64,000 nucleotides of DNA from Roridomyces roridus (lineage: Eukaryota; Basidiomycota; Agaricomycetes; Agaricales; Mycenaceae): contig JARKIF010000006.1 in assembly GCA_029378245.1 (NCBI GenBank), positions 682,001 through 746,000 of the forward strand, written 5' to 3'. Below the pieces are notes generated by a model. The model saw only the letters and a list, made by a program, of their open reading frames with translations. It was not told where the DNA came from and made no database searches. Below are positions 34,476-44,825 of this stretch, one piece after another. Position 1 is the stretch's first letter, and each line of letters begins with the position of its first letter. The position numbers and the translations under genes were made by a program.

Positions 34476-37400
34476 CTAGTTCCCAGAAGAAGAAGAAAGT
34501 CGCCACGCACAAGAATCCATCCTATCCTCAGGCGGTTGCGGCAATTGTGCGTTGAACGCCGTCCCATAAATGTCCGTCACCCCGCAGGCATTCTGATCCA
34601 TATTCGCCCTCAACGTCTCATCAAACGCATACTCGAACGAATCGTATATCGGCAACGCCCCAAGCTCCTCGGTGTGTATAGGCAAGGCGAAGAGGTGGCT
34701 TGGTTCTTGGGCGGACAGTTCGAGTTCTTGACGTTGTTGTTGTTGCTGTTGAGAGTGAGAGGGCGGGCTCAAAGTCGAATCAAAGGCTGCTGTCGCCAGG
34801 GTGGATTCTGCGCCGTGATGGAAGGCAGAATCAGGGGGAGGTCTGCCCTGGTTGATCAAAGCAGATAGGATATCGCTCCGAATGCCAGCTATGCGCCATC
34901 TAAACCCAGTCAAGCAGCGGAACACGTCAACCTGATTCTTGAGTCGACTCACCGACGTTCATACAACCTCAACACATTCACAAAGTTCTGCACATCAACT
35001 ACAGCGCGTGCCACCGTTTCCGCAGCGCGCGGTTTCCCCCCACTTCCGCTGCCCCAGACATTGATGAGCAGGACGATGGCGGATTCAAAGAGCGCGCTCT
35101 GGTGTATCAGTTAAGTGAACTGAACACGAGGCGAATGAAAAGAGAAGAGGTATACCATGACGTGCGGATGATTCAACAACCCCCGTCCCCTCCTTGCCTG
35201 AACATCCAATACGTGCCCACACGCCCGCGCAGCGTTGGCGCAGATTGCTAGCGAGGGGAAGTTGGTCTGGCATTCGCGATCCATTATTGTTAGATTGGAT
35301 TGGATTGATCCACGGGGTAGGGGTAGGACTGAGGACTCACCTGTACGGGCGGTTTACCCGGAATTGGGATGAACGGGCGATGGATGAGCATTTGGGCTGT
35401 CGTGGATGTTGTGTCAAAGATTCTTGGACTGAAAGGGGGAGGGGAAGAATATACCGTGGTAGTATATAGCATATCTACAATCGTTTAGTACATGGGGGAG
35501 GCGACGCGGAGGAGAGGTCGTAGACTTACATAGCAGCGGATTGATCGAGGTATATCTACTCGTCGTCAGTGGAGTTGCCCACAAGCCGGGAGAGCACTGA
35601 CCTGATTCTCTTGATTTGGATCCCAACGCACTGGATATATCAGTAAATTATTTGAATTAAATCAACACAAAACGAGACACACAATGCTCCGGTACTGAAT
35701 CGGCCCACCCATTGAGCTCCGAACTAATTTATTCAATTAAACGACCTGGGAACGAAGGAAAGAAAGGAAGGAATTCACGCACTCTAATTCAAGCACCTTC
35801 TCCTGCTCGCACATCGTTTTATCCGCCGGGTACTAAAATTCATCCTGAGCGCACGAGTAGACTAAGAGTGAATACATACGATCTCGTGTTGAATCGTCCC
35901 ATATATCCGGAAGAGCTTCAGAAACGCCACCAAGAACGCGCCGTTGGAAGGCGTCCCCGTCGACCGGTGACTTATCGGCACGCCCCAATATTCGTCAGGT
36001 ACGTCCACCGGGAGGTCCGCATCCACGCTACGTGCAAGTTGAACTGGAAGACAATTCCGAGGAGAAAGAGGAAGACTCACTCAACCTCGTACGTCATCCT
36101 TGGCCGACCCTTGAACGAACTTGTCAGGATATCTGATACGACGAGAATCCAGAACACCCTTTTGTGCAGCTCCCGATGGAGGGGATCCATTTGTGCATTT
36201 TCGGCACGCAGGTGAGCCCCCGCACCTTGGGCGAGCCGAACGCCGAGACCCGCGAGAAGCCAGCATTCCTCGGATTGTGTGAAGCCGCTGAAGAAAAGGC
36301 GTCGTGTGAGAATTGGGTGGAATCCGACAACGACTCACGAGAGGTACAATATGGACAACTAGTTGCAGTCAGTCCTCCTCGATGGAATGGATGTATCAGC
36401 GGAGAGACGCACTGCGATGAGTTGCAGCTCGTACAACGAGGCCTCCGGCGAGACCGGCATCTGCAGAAGCCTCACCTGGCGAAACCACTTCCAGCCACAG
36501 CTATGCTGTGAGTCCACACCCTCTACGAGCACACGCGGATCCTCCGAGTATCGGCTGCCTACCGCACACACCGCCATCACCACCTTGCCGAATTTGTGAT
36601 CGCGAAAGTGAAGTCCCGCGGCGATGGATTCTTGGAACGTGCGTGAATGGAGGATGCAGAATATCGGGTTGACTTGCGCAAAGTAAATCTGAACGAGAGT
36701 GTGGAGCAGATCGTCGTCAGGGAAGAAAAGCCGGGGAGGCGTGAGGACGAGTTTTTCCCATGGCGGAGTCATCCAGAATTCGGGCCTTTGGATAGCGTAG
36801 ATGACATTGTTCCCATTCATACCCTTGAGCGCTGACCGGACGAATTGCACGCTGCTTGACTTGCCATGGAACAAGTCGCTCTTTGGGGAGGCCGAGTCGT
36901 CCGATGTCTCGTCGGAGATGGACAAGGTACGGAAATACGCATTAGAAAGGATGCCGGTCGTGGCGGGGGAGGTGGTATCGTCCCATTCAAAAGCTTGCAA
37001 ATGCAAAGTATCATCCGCCAAAGATGTGGGGGATGTCTGCGAGGTCAGAGAAGCGACCATCTCCTCGAGTTCTCGGGCGTAACGGGCGACTTGGACGAGT
37101 ATGTGGTGGCCCAGAGCGGGATCCTTGGTCGGTATGTAGACTGAGGAGGTCGAGAGAATCTCGGCCACGTGCTGTTGCCCTGTCTTGAGATCGAGAGGGG
37201 TATTACGAAACTAGACGACGGCTGAATGATACAGGGTTTTCTCAAACTCGTTTCGCACCTTGGCTCGCTCATGCGTGCAGTCGATTTTGGCTGTAGTGCA
37301 GTTGGTGCACTTGTGGTCCGGCATTTCGGCGCTGTCGCCTACAGCCAAGGGTCAAAAAGCACCCGCGAAGACTACCGAATACCTACATCTCACTGCCAAA

Positions 37401-37531
37401 TCGATATCAGTTTTTTTTTTTCAGCGAAGAGAAGGGTGAAAGTACTCGCCTTTGCGTTTATAACACATATCACATGCGCCTTGCAGCTTCTTCTTCTTTG
37501 CATCCTGTGCTGAAGAATCGCTGGAGGACAT
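34476..37531 (-). CDS. Zn2Cys6 / fungal_trans transcription factor
   Basis: The start is ATG 37531 (MSSSDSSAQDAKKKK). The N-terminal zinc cluster is split: ACDMCYKRKG in exon 1 and DHKCTNCTTAKIDC in exon 2, joined by an apparent GC-AG intron (AAAG/gcgagt ... ctgtag, exon 2 from about 37324). After an exon that begins at about 37183 with TGQQHVAEILSTSSVYIP and a coiled-coil-like segment (YARELEEMVASL) comes the fungal_trans regulatory domain. Landmarks are LLHTLVQIYFAQVNPIFCILH, SLYELQLIA, WLLAGLGVRLAQGAGAH, ELHKRVFWILVVSD, KGRPRMTYEVD, DLPVDVPDEYWG, LNGWADSVPEHLRWDPNQENQ, YYHAQMLIHRPFIPIPG and FVNVLRLYERRWRIAG. The C-terminus has a Gln-rich run and acidic aromatic stretch. About 12 introns are needed. 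It is a nuclear DNA-binding regulator; its target is unknown. The third cluster cysteine is missing in my model. Confidence 0.88.
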
Positions 37532-37972
37532 GGTGGAGGGTAAGGAGAAGAGGCGTGTCTATTAGTCATCCATGCCGTTTTGATAACCGCAGTTGATCGC
37601 AGCCCACGCCAAGGCCAACACTGCCGCACAGGCCGTAGACCTCCGGTCAGATCGGCAATCACCGTATGGTGCAAAATAATCGTACAACCTCGCCCTCCAT
37701 ACAGACAGGCAACACAAATTGAAAACGATCCATTTTCTCGCGTGTCAATGCCATGAATTCTCGAGTTCTAAAAATTCCGCCAAGATTAAATTCCGACTGC
37801 GGTCTACTGCGGTATCCATGGATCAAAATAGTGAACTGAACGATATAACGATTGAATGTCTTCGGATGGATTCGAACCACGGGCGTCCGAAAGCTCATAT
37901 CGGACTAGTGAGGCCGTCGCCGCCGCGGCTGTCACATTATCTGAAGCACACACAAATCACTGCCCAGTAAAA
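37532..37972. other. Promoter region of the regulator, with start of a duplicated block
   Basis: From about 37900 on, the sequence (GTCGCCGCCGCGGCT...) recurs near 39155 as part of the duplication that carries the small secreted genes. No other gene was seen. Confidence 0.45.
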
Positions 37973-38290
37973 TTACGCCGGGCATGGAACCTCGCAAACA
38001 CAATCCACGGCGCAGGTAGCGTCCGAGATTACCGGAGTCGCGCCGGTGGAGGAACATGTCCAGGGAATCATGGTATCCTGGCACGCAAGCTGCTGGTTGA
38101 CGCCGCCCTTGCACAGGAGGAAGGGTAGAGTGTCACAGATAATTTGAGGTTCGCGTGCGCCGAGGTCAACGACGGGCTAGAGGAAGGATTTCAGTATCAG
38201 TCGCATGACGCCGGCGGGTAATGAGGGAAAGGTTTGTAAGGGGTACGAACGCGCGACGAACGAAGCGATCAAAGCAGCGAGGAGTTGCAT
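37973..38290 (-). CDS. Small secreted eight-cysteine protein, copy 1
   Basis: Exon 1 starts at ATG 38290 (MQLLAALIASF) and exon 2 (38176-37973) encodes PVVDLGAREPQIICDTLPF...CACKG-like Cys-rich body ending CVCEVPCPA. Eight cysteines are present and match copy 2 one for one. The hydrophobic leader is shortened compared with copy 2, because the bases encoding LAAAN are missing at the exon 1 end. The only in-phase donor leaves 11 leader residues. The product would be 78 residues, normally secreted, but signal-peptide function is doubtful. There is no CC doublet, so it is not a hydrophobin. Confidence 0.7.
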
Positions 38291-38299
38291 TTTTTAGGA

Positions 38300-38315
38300 T
38301 GGATGGATGGATGGT
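38300..38315. repeat. GGAT microsatellite
   Basis: Four GGAT units between ATG and TATA box of copy 1. A related tract is at 39543-39556 in copy 2. Confidence 0.6.
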
Positions 38316-38334
38316 CTGAGTTTTATTGAACGGC

Positions 38335-38345
38335 CCTTATATACC
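38335..38345 (-). promoter_or_regulatory. TATA region of small secreted gene, copy 1
   Basis: GGTATATAAGG on the minus strand, 45 bp upstream of ATG 38290. It is identical in copy 2 at 39577-39587. Confidence 0.65.
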
Positions 38346-38524
38346 CTTAGGAGGACTCAATTATGTACTAGCACTTGTAACGTTTATTTCAATTACTCTT
38401 CACATCGCCTGTGAGTGTGTCCACGGGATTACGCTAAATTCTAATAGAAACATCACTGTCGACAGAGGTCGACAGCCACAAATTACAATGGAGTACTTGA
38501 GCCATAGCCGAAGACGGGGGACTA

Positions 38525-39150
38525 GTCGAGCGTGTCAATCCGACGTCGGCTCATGTTTTCGGAAATCGGACCCGGTCACCCGGAGCCTCTCGCCGGCAGT
38601 TGGGTTTGGATGAAGCAAGGATGAAGACGAAGAAACGAGTCTGTCAAGTCAGGGAGGGGTCAAATGGTCGAAGAAGATGTGGAAAGTGGAGGGGGAAGGG
38701 GATGAGACTGCTAGTGGCAGCTCGCTCAGACACGGACACGGACACGGATAGTGGTCGCAGACAAGACGCAAGACAATGTATTACTAAGCGAAATGCCGTA
38801 CTACATAGAATCAATACTACACCTTTCACAGAAGAATGTCCGCAAACTTGTTTCCGTGTTTTGCGATCAGAGTGGCCTAACGATCACGTGGCCTGAGCGA
38901 TGTCGGCTCTTGACTTCAAACCACCATCACCAGTGTGTTCGGCCAAGGCCCTATCACGCCACGCACCCCTTGCGCACCCCTACCCGGTTCGATCGACGAC
39001 GACTGGCAACAACCGCTCCGCCTCCGCCTGCGATCAAGTGCGACCCATTGAACTGGCGGCGAACTTATGCTTTTGTTAGAGAGAGATCCGGATAAGCCTG
39101 GGGTGGAGATACCTGAGTGACTTACTCGGTGTGGGCGCTCAATGCTTTTG
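38525..39150. other. Spacer between the two duplicated blocks
   Basis: Contains a CGGACA-type tandem repeat at about 38730-38749. No gene was recognised. Confidence 0.45.
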
Positions 39151-39231
39151 TCGCCGCCGCGGCTCTCACATATACTTTAAGGCAACACAATTCATTGTAG
39201 GATTCCAATTCTGACACTACTAAACTTCCCA

Positions 39232-39532
39232 TTACACCGCGCATGGAACCTCGCAAACACAATCCGCCGCGCAGGTAGCGTCCGAAATGACCGGAGTCGC
39301 GCCGGTGGAGGAACACGTCCAGGGAATAGCCTGGCACGCAACTTGCTGGTTGATGCCGCCCTGGCAGCGGAGGAAGGGTAGGGTGTCACAGACAACCTGA
39401 GGTTCGCGCGCCCCGAGGTCAGCGACGGGCTATTTGGGAGGGTGTTAGCCGCAGTCCATGGAGAAGAGATGGGCGGACGTTAGCAGCTGCGAGGGCGACG
39501 AACGAAGCGATGAGAGCAGCGAGGAGTTGCAT
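39232..39532 (-). CDS. Small secreted eight-cysteine protein, copy 2
   Basis: Exons 39532-39479 and 39429-39232 give 83 residues. A full signal peptide MQLLAALIASFVALAAA is followed by mature NPVADLGAREPQVVCDTLPF, a glycine-rich middle (CQGGINQQVAC) and AIPWTCSSTGATPVISDATC ending DCVCEVPCAV. Eight cysteines suggest four disulfides. It is secreted and of unknown function, in the class of small secreted Cys-rich proteins of mushrooms. The intact leader and the regular intron (GTCCGC...AATAG) indicate this is the functional reference for the damaged copy 1. Confidence 0.8.
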
Positions 39533-39576
39533 TTGTTAGACTGGATGGATGGATGGTCTCAGTGGTATTGCACGGC

Positions 39577-39587
39577 CCTTATATACC
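39577..39587 (-). promoter_or_regulatory. TATA region of small secreted gene, copy 2
   Basis: GGTATATAAGG on the minus strand, 45 bp upstream of ATG 39532. Confidence 0.65.
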
Positions 39588-39784
39588 CTTAGGAGCTCTC
39601 AATTATGTTGTTTCTGGTAAAACCGCTGGGACCCCGCCGACGCCGTTCATTTCAATTACTCTTCACATCGCCCGTGAAAATGTGTGCGCGGGATTCCGCT
39701 CAATTGTAATACAAACATCGCGCTCGACGGCACAAATTAGAATGAAGTACCTCAGCATAGCCGAAGACGGGGAACCTCATTAAC

Positions 39785-40055
39785 TTCATTTGGACATCAC
39801 CGAAGTGACCGAGTTGGACTTTGAACGGCTTGTTCAGGGTCGTCAAAATTTTCAATTGCCAGCCCTTGGACCGCACGCCTACTATTCTTGAATCCTAATA
39901 GACGGCGCGCCCCGCCAGAATTGTGTGTCAAAGGGCTAGAGCTGGGAAATACATAATTGAAAATAGTTACGCAGTCCCCGTGTGGCGCCGGAGGACCTTA
40001 TAGTCTAGACAAAACAAGGTCCATACATCCACTACATGGCGAAACCCACCATCAT
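39785..40055. other. Intergenic, nothing recognised
   Basis: Beyond the duplicated promoter block (which ends near 39778 at AGCCGAAGACGGGG) no feature is seen. Confidence 0.4.
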
Positions 40056-43019
40056 CTACTCCTCATCAGCAATCACAGCCCCAGTCCTCCTATCCAACCC
40101 AAACCTCAACCCCGCCAACTTACTCCCCATCACCTCCACACTATCATACGGCAACAACAAATGCCCGAATCCCGAGCGCGAAGTCACGGATAACGCAGCG
40201 GCGATGCTCCCAGGCGGCGCAGTGAGGTAGAGCTCTCGGCGTTGTCGGCGGTTGATGAGTGCGAGGAGTATGCCGAGCAAGCCGGAGGATGCCAGGAGGA
40301 AGGCGAGGGCGTGTGCCGGGAGGGCCCTGTTTATTCGTTAGATCGATCATCTACAGAAGGGGAAGGCGAGGACGTACTCTATATACAACCTGGGCACCAT
40401 CTGCGTCTCGGTTGCGGACAACGTATCATTGGCGTCGACGAAATACACAGATCGGGCAGCAACGGCGAGGTGTTGAGTCTATACTCTCGTTGTTTAAACT
40501 GAAAAATAAGGATTGGAATGGAACCCACGTAAACAGTGTTCGTAAGATCCAAAAACCCATTCGGCAGATCAAACACCGATTGCAGCCCGTTGAACTGTTG
40601 CAACGCCTTTCTAAATATAGCGCCAGGTACACCGATTTTGATTCCCGTGGCGCGTGCTTGGGTGAACGGATTCGTGCTGTTCTCAAATATCACCCTGCTC
40701 GGATTGTTAGAGTGTAAGAAAATTTTGGACAACGGCCCACGTACCCGTTAAACGTAGCATTATTCAAGGGCGGACCCGTGATATTGTTTCCCTCCTGATA
40801 ATCCCCGACAATAACACACGAAGTGAGGTCCCCGTTCGAGAGGTCCGCCGTAGCTTCAATGTAAAACTGCTCGGTGAACGGCTGGCAGAAGACTGTCCGT
40901 GCTTCGGGTGTTTGATCTGCTTTCAGGTGATAGAACCAGAAGACTACGGGATCGAGGGTTACGTTGGAGGAGGAGGGGCCGCAGGGGGCACTGTCGGCGC
41001 CGTATTGCTGCGTCGCAATCTGAGGGTGATGATATATGCTCAACACCAAATAATTCATAGGCCAGAGCACGCACACTAGGATTGAACGAAATGGTTTGGC
41101 TGCAGTCACTGAGTGAGGTAGCGGCGATCGTGCCTGCTGTGAGGTCCACGATGGTTTGAGATGCCTGGCGCATTCAAGGGCATTGGTCTTCATTGCAGGG
41201 AAATGGAGATGAACGCACCGGATTAGAACAGTTGGCAGTCGTCCGTATACCAGTAGTATTCACCATCATGGATCCGTTCAGGTAGCTATCCGCGAACTGG
41301 CACCACATTGAACGGGGATTGAGGGATAGAGCACGAAGCACATACCACAAATTGCGCTGTCGCCCAACCCTTATTCACGAATGGTGGGTCTCCTAGCGTA
41401 TTCGCAACCGCCGCTTGGGCGTACTGAAGAATTTAGGAAAGCTCGACGACGCGGGGACGAAACCCACCCCAGCAGAAGCAGCAAACGCATTGAGATTCAA
41501 AACATCAGGAGACAAGGCAAGGGTTTGTAGACTCTGGGCGTTGGAGGCTAAGAAGGCATGAGTGACAGACGTTTCGTGTGACAAGTCATGATCACTCCCG
41601 CACCTGTCGTCCGACCGCGAATTTGGACCTCGAAAATCGATGCAGCTGCGCGTTGGTGCGTCAGGCTCAGAAGACAAATGATTGAATGCGACGAACCAAA
41701 GGGCTGATAGATGTAGGTCCCAACAGCCAACAACGCCGACCAAAATACGACTCTGTGTTTGTGGTACATGGCGCGGAATATAGAGCGTACACTCCTGCAG
41801 CTTGATCAGAAACGCGGCTTGGAAAAGGGAAAAGCAGCATACCCCATCTCAATCTACGGGGACCCGACTGTAAACCGCGGACTGTGCTATAACGAATGAA
41901 GGACACATACATAATTTAATAAGACGCTCTCCTCCGCTTTGGCGTTTCCGCGCGACATCACGACGTATGGCTGACCAAGTCAGCATATCAGAAATCCGAA
42001 TGACACTTGCCAGACGTACTTGGTACAGTCGAATCGTCCAATCCAACGACCGCCAAATATACCCGACGGGGATCACGAATCTGAAGCATACACCGAATCA
42101 AAGATGGGCGGAGAACAAGCACGCTGGGACGCACAGTGTGGGGGTGAAAGACTGTATTCAATATTCAATCCCCGGCTGATGAGATAAATGCAACGACGCA
42201 CGACCAAGAAATGTGCCGAGACGGACGAGAAGACGTTGTTCACGGGCACAGCAAACCCTGGTGCGCCGAGTCTAGACCAACAGTGAGTGTATCGCATGCA
42301 ACTGACCTCCGTTCTTATGTGACAAATCAATTCTGTTTCCGAAACTGAGAAGAAAAAGACGCATTGTGAGAGGGAGGAGCACGCACCCAATCTCCAGTGC
42401 GATCCCGAGCCCCAACATGAACAGTGGTGTACCGAGGATTACTGGGAGCCAGAAGTAGAAGGGCTCCTAGGTGTGACCTTGAGCGGGAACTCGAATAGAA
42501 TCAGGGCGGACAACGCACATATGGTTTCGGGCGGCTCTTTCCAGCGCCTGGAGTGGGTATCAAGTGCGTCGATTCGTCGTAGCGTTTGGACGAGCCGACG
42601 CTGACGAGCGTCTCGTCGGTCGAGAACACGATTGACGGTGCAGAGCCGGAGCTCTTGGAGGAGCGTGTGGAGAGGGGCATTATTGGGCGGAAGTGGAGAG
42701 CGAGAGAGGGAGGTCAAGCACTGCCAACGGCAAATTGGGCCGATGTTAGTCACGACCAGGACGCGTGCGGGGATCCGTGGTCTCGATCGCCGCTGTTCAA
42801 AACCGTTCCAGGGGTTGGCACTGCATAGACACCGAAGAAGTCGACTTCGTTGAGCTGCAAGTATGTCGGACGGGATACATACCCCGCAGATAGACTGTGA
42901 GTTTCCAGGAAGACGAAACCTGGGCTCACGTTATCAGCGCCTCAATGAAGCGATGCAAAGAATTCGAGACAAACGCCGTGAAATGAGCGCTTGATCGGAA
43001 ACCGTTTGCTCGGGGACAT
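40056..43019 (-). CDS. Large multi-pass membrane protein, DUF3433-like
   Basis: A heavily interrupted gene whose pieces match the large Agaricomycete membrane-protein family. In order: EPFYFWLPVILGTPLFMLGLG (TM); FAVPVNNVFSSVSAHFL; the highly typical block YIWRSLDWTIRLYQ...PYVVMSRGNAKAEESVLLNYV; FRAMYHKHRVVFWSALLAVG; an extracellular part with FYIEATADLSNGDLTSCVIVGD and GAIFRKALQQFNGLQSVF; a last TM (ALAFLLASSGLLGILLAL); and the cytosolic tail RRQRRELYLTAPPGSIAAAL...SRSGFGHLLLPYD ending DRRTGAVIADEE. At least ten introns are needed. I could not fix the 5' end: ATG 43019 is a guess. It is a plasma or internal membrane protein of unknown role. Confidence 0.7.
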
Positions 43020-43534
43020 GCGGGCGAAACGGATGATGCGGGGCGCTGGGCGGTGTCTCTGCGTTGTCGGTTTGTGGTTTTCTCCTTTATAACGAACGCC
43101 GCTTCTGCTTGGCGGTGGGACGCAAGTGGGACCGCGGCTACACTTACAGTGATCGAGGTCTCGGGGCGTGCAACGCACACATCCAGCACTAATACCGAGG
43201 TCCGCGAAGTGGAGATCGCGCTGCTTCAGACTGAGATGGGTTCCAAGGCCCAAGGGGCAGCGTGAGGATGCGATGGAAGAAGGCGAGACACGCCGGTGTC
43301 ATGTGATGCATTTATAAGCAGCCATCAGTTGATGACGCGTCATTCGCTCTCCCGCCATCCGGCCATCCCCTCCTTGCCCGCACGACACGCTCGTCACCAG
43401 CTCGTTTTTGCCCTTGCCCGTGCAGGAGATTTCCCTTTCGCGTCGAACTGACCGACCGCCAACGAGGTACTGCTCTTTACTCTTCTAGAAAAGACTGTCG
43501 TCAGAACAAGCGAAAAGACCACCTAGCTCTAGCC
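43020..43534. other. Divergent promoter region
   Basis: Between the DUF3433-like gene (minus) and the DUF6699 gene (plus). CT-rich before 43535. No other gene was seen. Confidence 0.4.
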
Positions 43535-44545
43535 ATGACCGCCCCATTCGTCTACCTCCCTCTTCCCCAAGTTTCGCCCACGCTCCCGTACAATCCATAC
43601 TACGCCGCCCCGCAAAACACCATATCTCCATTCGTCCCGCCGTCGTCACGCTTCCAGGCCTCACCATACCTAGTCCAGCCGGCCACCGCGGCCTCCCCAA
43701 TCAGCAGCCCCGGCGACTTTAACCCAAGAAGCGTTCTATGGCCCGAAGGCGCATTTGAAGCGGCGTACACCACGCCCAGCCCACGCCTAACGACGTTCTG
43801 GCAAGGCATCCCAGTTTCGTGCCTCCGTTTGCCACCAACCCCCCGGCTTAGCACCACGGCACCGACTCAGGTTGCGACCGTACCAGTTCCGCCCCTCGAT
43901 TTGCCACCAGCCACTACTGCTCCGACTCAGACTCCGAGCGCATCATCAGCGCCCGAGCAGATCCATCCACGGCTCGCCGGCACCGCCCCATCATCAACTT
44001 TCTTCTACGACCTCTCTTACAGCAGATTCCTGCCCCAACGCATCTTCCATCCTCTCCCACCTCCACACCCGCCGCAGTACGCCATGTTGAGCAGCAGAGA
44101 CTTCAACGAGCCCGCGTTCCACCCTCCTCGTACGAAGCTGCGCCTCCTATTTTCGCGGCTCCCATTCTGGCCTGTCGACCTCGCATTGCCAGAAGCCATG
44201 CCCGAACACGTGAATATTCCCATCTCCGTCGGTGATGTGCTCGTCGCTCTGCACCACGCACTGCACGCCAGGATTTCTGCGACTGATTACTGGACGTTGG
44301 GCGAAACCGACCGGAGGGCTGTGAGGGACGCGTTTGCGCAGCGTTGTCGTGCAGAGGCTGTACGGAGCGGGGTGCCGCCGACGCAACTCTACGACGTTGA
44401 GAAGAGAGAGAAGGCACAGGGTTTAAGAAAAGTGGATTTCTTGTGTGGCAAGACGGTTTTCACGGGGTTGGTCAAGGCGCCTGGGGATCCGGAGGGGTGT
44501 TTTAGAGTGGTGAGATCTGCTGCGCCGTGGCTTAAAGGGGTTTAA
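43535..44545 (+). CDS. DUF6699 domain protein
   Basis: Intronless, 336 residues. The N-terminal 180 residues are low complexity, rich in Pro, Thr and Ser. The C-terminal domain (about 205-336) has the DUF6699 signature: VNIPISVGDVLVALHHALHA, ATDYWTLGETDRRAVRDAFAQRC, and RKVDFLCGKTVFTGL...GDPEGCFRVV. This domain is very common in mushrooms and its molecular role is unknown. There is no signal peptide, so it is probably cytosolic or nuclear. The start ATG 43535 is the first in frame after a pyrimidine-rich leader. Confidence 0.92.
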   Translation: MTAPFVYLPLPQVSPTLPYNPYYAAPQNTISPFVPPSSRFQASPYLVQPATAASPISSPGDFNPRSVLWPEGAFEAAYTTPSPRLTTFWQGIPVSCLRLPPTPRLSTTAPTQVATVPVPPLDLPPATTAPTQTPSASSAPEQIHPRLAGTAPSSTFFYDLSYSRFLPQRIFHPLPPPHPPQYAMLSSRDFNEPAFHPPRTKLRLLFSRLPFWPVDLALPEAMPEHVNIPISVGDVLVALHHALHARISATDYWTLGETDRRAVRDAFAQRCRAEAVRSGVPPTQLYDVEKREKAQGLRKVDFLCGKTVFTGLVKAPGDPEGCFRVVRSAAPWLKGV

Positions 44546-44825
44546 AAGTATTTTGTTCTCAGGTAATTGTTGTACGCGTTCAAAATGGAATCCATTTCTA
44601 GTGGAAGTGACTGGAACTGTCGTTCAAGTGCGTCGTCTAGCCGATCAAGTCATCCCGGTTTGGGTCGACGAAGAATCCCACTCACGATCCTAGGAGACAC
44701 GGTTCCAGATGCCAGAACGTTATCAAAACTTTCAGCTCGTAGAAAGGCTTCGCGAAGCTGTCCACGTGACATCAACAAAGGGCACGTGAGGATGTTGCTC
44801 CTTGTCCTCCACCACCATCAGCAAG
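44546..44825. other. Short intergenic region
   Basis: Nothing recognised. Confidence 0.35.

Noticed and set aside
34358..34555. Lysine-rich small open frame on the plus strand
   Set aside because: It overlaps the 3' end of the regulator gene, with no start context and a biased composition only.
37855..37930. tRNA-like B-box (GGATTCGAACCAC on the plus strand)
   Set aside because: I tried to fold a tRNA on the minus strand. The T stem has a mismatch and no 5' acceptor strand matches the 3' end. At most it is a tRNA-derived fragment.
44802..44825. Upstream extension of the F-box-like gene
   Set aside because: The extended frame begins with TTG, not ATG. The conserved start shared with the paralogue is 44826.
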